The translations under genes and the position numbers were made by a program. A stretch of DNA of 64,000 nucleotides from Linnemannia elongata (taxonomy: Eukaryota; Mortierellomycota; Mortierellomycetes; Mortierellales; Mortierellaceae): contig JAXBDG010000003.1 in assembly GCA_036320915.1 (NCBI GenBank), positions 992,001-1,056,000 of the forward strand, in the 5' to 3' direction. The notes beneath the pieces are model-generated. The model did no database searches and had not been told where the DNA came from. It worked only from the letters and a program-made list of their open reading frames with translations. Below are positions 58,326 through 64,000 of this stretch, piece by piece. Positions within the stretch are counted from its first letter, which is position 1. Each line of letters opens with the position of its first letter.

Positions 58326-61324
58326 CTATGCCTTGCCAGCAGTATCGATAGCCATCAACGAACCGATAAAGGTCAAAATCTAGAAATATATGCAATGAAT
58401 CGAAAAGTGCAGAAGTGAGTAAAGCATTCCTCAAAACAACAAACAACAGCAACAACGGAAGCACAGAGAAACAGGACGCTAAGGACTTACAAGCTTGGCA
58501 CGGCACTCGATAATGTCCTCGGGCAAGACAAAGATGACGGCACCGATCTTTCTGGCGACGGAAATAGCGTACTTGGCGTTGAGCTTGGCATCTTCGAGAT
58601 TGGTACCGCGAGAAACCATAGCATAGTCGACCGATCCGGGACGGACTCCGTTCAAGACATCGCACACAAAAACTCCAGTCTTAAACGAGGGGTCCTTGAA
58701 ACTGCTGACCTTGCTCGTCTTGCCACCACGCTGGACAGCCTCGTTGGCCCAGCGAATCATCTCCATGTCGGTAATATCCCTGCCAGACTTGGACAACTTC
58801 TTCATCGTCTGTGTCACGTTCTCGCGCATCATCTGCCAGACAATTCCCAATGTCAATGTGGGACTTCCGTCGACAATATCAGCTCCCTGCATGTTGACCA
58901 GGGTGTAGCGGAGGTGCTGGCCAATCATGATGGCATAGTTAGTGTTCTCAACCTGCTTGAAACGGTTCAAAGGCAATTTGCGGCTCACTCGCTTCCAATC
59001 AACAATGCCAGGGTGCATCTTGTCAAAGGCCTGTAACAAGATGGTGCCATCCTGAAGATCCACATACAGGTTGTTGACAAATGGGTCCACATCCAAACTG
59101 TTGAGCCAAAGAGCGAAAACTATATAAAAGATGGAAAATCGAGTATCGCAAGAGAGCACGAGCATTCAATTAGTAAAACATTGTCTCGGCAAGGAGCAAT
59201 TGAAAGACAAACAGGAATGCGGACAATAGTACTGTACCTCTGGCTTCACGATCACCCTCAACATCAGGCAATTCTGGGCGTTCAACCTCCTCCAGAGGGT
59301 CGAGGCCGGGATGGGTATTAAACAGGTTGGCGACAAAGGCCAAGTTCAACTTGGGGTTACCAGCGACGAGAGACTGGGGCGAGAGATACTTGCGGCAGTT
59401 GAGCTTCTCGGCGTTCTGGAGAACCTGCTCGGCGCGAGAGAAGAGGTCGTTCTCGCGAAGAGGGGCCCTGGAGCAGAGATCGGGAGCCAATTGGTTGAGC
59501 AAGACGGTGTAGTTCTCTCCATCCTTGACATCTGTACTAAAGTTGTTGACACTTTGTGATGAGAGCGCCCAAAAATACCAATTAAAGCAAAGAGGTTAAT
59601 CGACAAGAATAACCAGAAAAAGAGTGTGAGAGCGAAATGGTAATTTGTTTAGATCACCAAAGAATGCGGTTGGAAGGACAACAAAACGACACTTACGTGC
59701 GATGCCATCCTGCAGCCTTCAAGTGGAAGTTGAACCATCTCAACAAAATCTGCTCTGGGGGAAGGCGAAGGAACTTCTCCAGAGACTCATCCTCTTCCAA
59801 GAGACGGTACAACTCGGGGTGAAGACGAATATCGATCTTGGACAAGAGACCGGCCTTGATGATTTGCCAGATGAGACCCAGAATCAAGTGCTCGCGTCCA
59901 TCCATGATATCCTGAGGTCCAATGTTGACGACACTGCATCCGATAGCCTTGGCAGAGTTGATGGCGACGTTGTTGTTCTCGATGATCTGGAAGTTGGAGA
60001 GCTTGTTCTTGACGTTCAAGACACGCTCATCGATGGTGTCTGGCACAGAGTCGTTGATGAGCTTGCACAGAAGAAGACCATCTGTATGTTGTAAATGGAA
60101 AAGAGAATAATCCTCAAGTTAACAAGTTTGCTACTGCAAAAATATGAGAAACCTGAGACTTTGGCTTGTCCAATTGCCCGGGTGAGATCCAGACGGGTGA
60201 CGCTGCGACTGTCATTGCCATATGTTCCAGGCAGCCGACCGCAAAAAAGGTTTACCCCACTTTTTGGACAAAAAGGACAGAAAAGTGAAAAAATACTTCG
60301 CAGTTGACGAAAATAACAAGTTACGTTACCTCTGCACTCGTCAAAGACTTGCATGGTATGGGTGGGGATGGGGATCCGGTCGCCGATATGCAAATCACCG
60401 GCCAAGACCGAGTTGATGTGGGCTGTGAACTCGGAGCGCTCGTCATCGTTCATGGAGTGGGTGATGTTATTGTTGGCACCCTTGACTTGGATCACCTTCT
60501 TGCCCGAGGTCTGCTGATTGCCGCCTCCCTCGCGCAACTTTGACACGATCTATTTCGTTTGTTTGTGACAACAGCAGATACACAAAAAAAGGAGGGAAAA
60601 AAAAAAAAAAGAAACGTCAGTAAAAAGGAAACAAAACGGTAGCCCAGATGATGTCGCCAGGAAGTCATGTTTCAACCTTCCCTCTTATTCCCATAAGTGA
60701 TCAGGCCACGCGATTGGACCTCTCTCTGTTTTTTTGTAGCATCGTTTGAGTGTTTCTTAACCACCTTTATCTTGACCCCTTATTGAACTTCCTGTTGCTT
60801 TTTCTCCCGCTTTCTTATCGCCACGAAGAATTGAGGTACAGCTGACCTGGTGTTCCTTTTGCAGCCGCCTGCTTTCATGATTGCGTGCTCGATTGCTTGC
60901 TTGCTTTGCTTACCTCGAGGAACTCGTCGACTTCTACCTTGCCGGTAGCATTAATATCAACAGCCTTGATGGTAGCGCGAATCTGGTCATAAGACTGTCC
61001 CTCTCCAATCTCTTGGATGACCTTGACAAGGTCCTTCTGGTCAATCTGGCCACGTCCGTCAATATCGAAGCGACTATCAAGTGTTATAAGAAGAGTGGAA
61101 AAGTAAAAAATGCCTGAGTTTTTTGGTCCTGTACTTCTGTCATTCTCTCACGCTCACTAGACCTTGAGGACGCAAAGTGAATGCATGTTAAGGCGGCATT
61201 CTCTCGTTCGAGAAATAGGGTCAAGTCATTGGACTTACCGGAATTGATTCACAAGGTCGTCGACATCATGAGCGGGCAGCTGTGGGAACTTTTTGGCGAG
61301 GAGAGCCGAGTTGATGACGACCAT
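58326..61324 (-). CDS. SAC6: Fimbrin (plastin/Sac6), about 615 aa, 7 exons
   Basis: Exons in coding order: 61324-61239, 61073-60914, 60549-60330, 60081-59697, 59551-59238, 59119-58491, 58379-58326; phases agree. Fimbrin cross-links actin filaments at endocytic patches, rings and cables. Two EF hands open the protein: loop DIDGRGQIDQKD (32-43) and loop DINATGKVEVDE (68-79); both keep the acidic calcium ligands. Four calponin-homology domains follow as two actin-binding pairs, marked by DGLLLCKLINDSVPDTIDER, NVAINSAKAIGC and HLILGLIWQIIK (first), NYTVLLNQLAPDLCS (second), FALWLNSLDVDPFV with LNRFKQVENTNYA (third), and DGVRPGSVDY-like VLNGVRPGSVDYAMV with YAISVARKIGA (fourth). The length equals the family norm. 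The third intron (60329-60082, 248 nt) is longer than the others. The gene converges with the AN1 gene 228 nt away. Confidence 0.97.
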
Positions 61325-62348
61325 TTGTTCGTTGTGTCTGTATGTATGTGTGTTTAGTTGTACTTGTTTGTAAACGGCGAGTATCCGCGGGTGGTCGGGT
61401 GTGGAGTTGGTGGGAGAGGTATTTCTTCTTGTTAAGAGCGAGTCGGAGGCGGAGGAGTGAGTGATAAGCAGAAGAAGAGAAGAGAAGAGAAAAGAAAGAA
61501 AGGAATAAAAGAGGAAGTCGACTTTGCACCAAGTGAATAATCGAGAGAAAGTAAGAAACAGAAAAAAAGAACAGCCCGAGCTCAGTGAGTGGCATTTTTG
61601 CCAAGGTTCGACTTGGACAATCTTGACGTCAAGCAGCAGTGTCGTTTTCGCGGCGGATTTCTTTTGTGTTCTTTTGTTGGCTTCTCTTGCACTTCTGCTG
61701 CAGCAGCAGTCAATTAAAGAGGGTAAATTATCACTTTTCTCTAATTGACCATACGTCGCATTCCCCTCCCTCCACTCAAGACAGCACGCGAGTCACTCCA
61801 ACACGTCGACTATGACCGCCCATACTCCCTATTAGTTCAAGGCACATGAAAGAACAACTCAAAACGCGCGATAGAAGTTACTTCTCCTTTGAGATTGTTA
61901 TCTCCTTTTAGTCTCCTTTCATTGACCCACCCATCATCCAAAACCACAACAAGCCCCTTTCTATTCCGTTGGCATGGAACAATCGAATGAGCCCAATGTA
62001 CCCTTTCAACCGTAGAACGACCTGTTCCCCCCCCCCTATCCACTTCATCCGATAAAGACAACGACTGTACGAGTAAAAACAAATGGAACACAAGGAACCA
62101 TGGTATACGAGAACAAAGGGGTCAGATAAAGGAGACCGCCACCTAATATAACGATGTAATTGCAATTAGGGGTTTGTTGACGTGCTCTCCTAACCCGCAA
62201 CCCCTGTGCTGAAAATTATTATGATAATGTGGAGGAGTTCACTAATTGCGCTGGCCTGGCGTAATTATCAGGTAGACAAAACATGGCGCACGCATATTAA
62301 CAATATTAGCAAAGTATACAGTCCGTCTGATAATGCGCACTTGCTGGT

Positions 62349-62350
<2 letters not shown>

Positions 62351-62384
<34 letters not shown>
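62351..62384. repeat. (CT)n microsatellite
   Basis: Seventeen CT units, about 240 nt upstream of the secreted-protein start codon. Confidence 0.9.
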
Positions 62385-62389
<5 letters not shown>

Positions 62390-62506
62390 CGTTCTTTTTT
62401 CACAAGGTTCGCAGATACACAGATATGGTTAATCGGAGTGCATGCAAGGCCTGGGCCGCTCGAAGCCGACAATCTGGTTGTTGTCGTCCAGAAAAAAAAA
62501 AAAAGA

Positions 62507-62513
62507 TATAAAA
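62507..62513 (+). promoter_or_regulatory. TATA box of the secreted-protein gene
   Basis: TATAAAA lies 112 nt before the ATG at 62625, just after an A tract. Spacing is ordinary for a strongly regulated fungal promoter. Confidence 0.55.
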
Positions 62514-62624
62514 CGCGCGCACATCTCGCCTTGTTTTTCATGCTTTTTTTTTACTGTGACTCCTCACACTCTCCCCTGTGCCTCATCACAACAAATCAAC
62601 ATCAAAAACCAACTACTCCAAACG

Positions 62625-63335
62625 ATGCCATCTCAATCTTCATCATCTACCCGCCGTGGGTTCACCTCAACCATGCTCTTAGCGCTCACTACCCTTCTCC
62701 TGGGTACCACCCTCCTCTCAACCTCCCTCACCGAAGCTCATTCCTGGGTCGACTGCGTCAAGACCCTCCCCTCCGGAAAATGTGCAGGCTATCCTACAAA
62801 CTACCCCACCCGCGCTAACGGCGACATCAACACCATCTACACCTACCTTATCTCCTCCCGCAACAACGCCGCCCCGCTCTGCAAGCCAGGCACCCAGGAC
62901 ACCTTCCTCCTCAACAAGGACAAGGCCAACCACCAACCTCCAAACCTTCCCTTCGCTCAGGCCTACCCAGGCGAGACCCTCACCATGAACTGGGAGGCTA
63001 ATGGACACCTCGTCCGTACCGGAAAGGGCACCAAGGTGACCATCTTTTGGACCGGCAAGTCCAACAAGGTTCTCAAGACTCGCAAGGATATTGCCAGTGG
63101 CCGCAACGGGTTGGGCAAGGCCTTGGCGGTGTTTGACTTTGCCAATCCTGGTAACTGCAAGGACCCCAATAATGCCAACACCGAGTGTACGGGCAAGTTC
63201 ACCATCCCCAAGGATACAGCCCCCGGACGGTACCAGTTTGTGTGGTGGTGGCCCTTTGACAAGAACCCTGTTGGAGAAGAGTATACCACCTGCTTTGAGG
63301 TCAACGTCGTCGCCAAGCCCAAGCCCAAAGCCTAA
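62625..63335 (+). CDS. Secreted LPMO-like protein with predicted N-terminal histidine, 236 aa
   Basis: Single exon. Residues 1-38 are a signal peptide with a basic start (STRRG) and a hydrophobic core (LLALTTLLLGTTLL), ending TEA before His39. Cleavage there gives a mature protein starting HSWVDC, the arrangement of copper 'histidine-brace' proteins such as lytic polysaccharide monooxygenases, which need the amino group and imidazole of His1. A candidate second brace residue is His128 in NWEANGHLVRTG; GRYQFVWWWPFD (201-212) could supply the axial aromatic. Seven cysteines in the mature chain (44, 53, 86, 178, 188, 223 and the initial pair's partner) suggest disulfides. It ends in a Lys/Pro tail (AKPKPKA). 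The size matches single-domain LPMOs, but I cannot place it in a named AA family; a copper-binding non-enzymatic relative is the main alternative. The ATG at 62625 was chosen over upstream in-frame codons because it starts the signal peptide; Met17 is another option. Confidence 0.78.
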   Translation: MPSQSSSSTRRGFTSTMLLALTTLLLGTTLLSTSLTEAHSWVDCVKTLPSGKCAGYPTNYPTRANGDINTIYTYLISSRNNAAPLCKPGTQDTFLLNKDKANHQPPNLPFAQAYPGETLTMNWEANGHLVRTGKGTKVTIFWTGKSNKVLKTRKDIASGRNGLGKALAVFDFANPGNCKDPNNANTECTGKFTIPKDTAPGRYQFVWWWPFDKNPVGEEYTTCFEVNVVAKPKPKA

Positions 63336-64000
63336 AGCCTAGGTCTAGTCCTTTCCTTATGAACACACACACACTCTCTCTCTATCTCTCTCTTTCTATC
63401 TCCTTTGTTTTGCTGTAGACTTGAAAAGGTTGAATGGTTGGTGACGTTGTTAAAAAAACTGATCTGATTGTCGTTGGAAATAAAATAGAAGTAGCTTTTG
63501 GTGGCGTTTTTTGCATAGAGATACTGCCCAAAGGGGGTCCTTCAGCGTGAAGGAACCTACGAACGTGTCTCTAGTGCCGAAATGCCCGCCTACCCAACTT
63601 CCCATACCCCAAAATACACGTTTTTGACCCCTTCATTTCCCTTCTAGTACTATTACTACTATTGTACCCAATTACTCATGAGGCGAGACGGCAAACCTTT
63701 ATTTTGAATGACGGGACACCATTTTTCAGAAAGGAAAAAAAAAAAAAAAAAAAATATGAACAGAGAGGGAAGGTGGATTTTGCGGGGAAGGACTGGACAA
63801 CCCAAAGCACAAAAAAGAAACAAAATCAACAGAACGGAAAATGGGTAGGACAACGAGGCATAAAAGGATTGTGGGGAAAGCATCAACGGAATTAAAAAAA
63901 AGAAAGAAAGAAAAGAAAAAAGAGCGAGAGAAGAGTGTGGGGAAGCAAACACAAAATGATAATGCGTCGAACTCTTTTTATTTTCTCCTTGTCAGTGTGG
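63336..64000. other. Downstream region at the window edge
   Basis: 3' flank of the secreted-protein gene, with AATAAAA at 63479-63485 as a likely poly(A) signal, then A-rich DNA including an A tract near 63737-63754. No gene seen before the window ends. Confidence 0.55.

Larger units (their letters stand above)
61325..62624. other. Divergent intergenic region between fimbrin and the secreted protein
   Basis: Holds both promoters. Features: an A/G-rich leader of fimbrin (61430-61560), a CAG/CTGCTG cluster near 61690-61715, a (CT)n run at 62351-62384, and a TATA box at 62507-62513. No gene seen. Confidence 0.6.

Noticed and set aside
2139..63335. Secondary-metabolite gene cluster around the velvet gene
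   Set aside because: No polyketide synthase, NRPS, terpene synthase or tailoring enzymes are in the window; neighbours are unrelated housekeeping genes.
1..64000. tRNA, rRNA or CRISPR array
   Set aside because: No cloverleaf with intact A/B boxes, no rRNA-like blocks and no spaced direct repeats were seen by eye. A covariance-model scan would be decisive for small RNAs.

Overview
The window looks like nuclear DNA of an early-diverging filamentous fungus, most likely a Mortierella-like species (Mortierellomycotina). The basis is short GT-AG introns throughout the protein genes, a fungal gene set (velvet protein, Spa2-type polarisome scaffold, a Crypton whose recombinase carries a GCR1_C domain, plastin/fimbrin with EF hands, RNA polymerase I subunit 2), low-complexity Gln/Asn/His tracts in regulators, and very long A/T homopolymers and microsatellites between genes. 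The taxonomic placement is an inference, not a database match. I see no rRNA, tRNA or CRISPR array.

Layout. 1-6 kb: a C2H2 transcription factor with a long pyrimidine-rich leader (+). 6.7-10.5 kb: an eight-exon Spa2-like polarisome scaffold (-). 11.7-13.6 kb: a five-exon velvet-domain regulator (-). 13.6-18.5 kb: gene-poor, repeat-rich DNA. 18.5-22.3 kb: a four-exon Crypton tyrosine recombinase without visible breaks (+). 22.3-28.0 kb: gene-poor DNA with unrecognised coding-like remnants near 26.8-27.9 kb and a 34-nt palindrome. 28.2-32.3 kb: RPA2, second-largest subunit of RNA polymerase I (+). 33.2-36.1 kb: folylpolyglutamate synthase (+). 36.5-40.0 kb: a chromodomain/C2H2/coiled-coil protein (-). 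41.5-43.0 kb: a second C2H2 factor with fingers related to the first (-), followed by about 6 kb of leader, promoter and intergenic DNA. 49.3-53.1 kb: a ten-exon bifunctional 6-phosphofructo-2-kinase/fructose-2,6-bisphosphatase (-). 53.6-56.0 kb: a type II membrane sulfotransferase-like protein (-). 57.3-58.1 kb: a ZFAND2-type AN1 zinc-finger protein ending in a CaaX box (+). 58.3-61.3 kb: fimbrin (-). 62.6-63.3 kb: a secreted protein with a predicted mature N-terminal histidine, resembling copper monooxygenases (+).

The genes are not an operon or an evident cluster. They are housekeeping and regulatory genes: rDNA transcription, folate, glycolytic control, actin and polarity, proteostasis and development. 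They are interrupted by one transposon and by long non-coding stretches. The exon models were built by eye from splice consensus, reading phase and family similarity; all junctions listed keep frame. The items most worth pursuing are the apparently complete Crypton, the His-brace-like secreted protein, the sulfotransferase with an altered PAPS loop, the chromodomain with an incomplete aromatic cage, the possible two-start folylpolyglutamate synthase, and the unexplained 26.7-27.9 kb segment.
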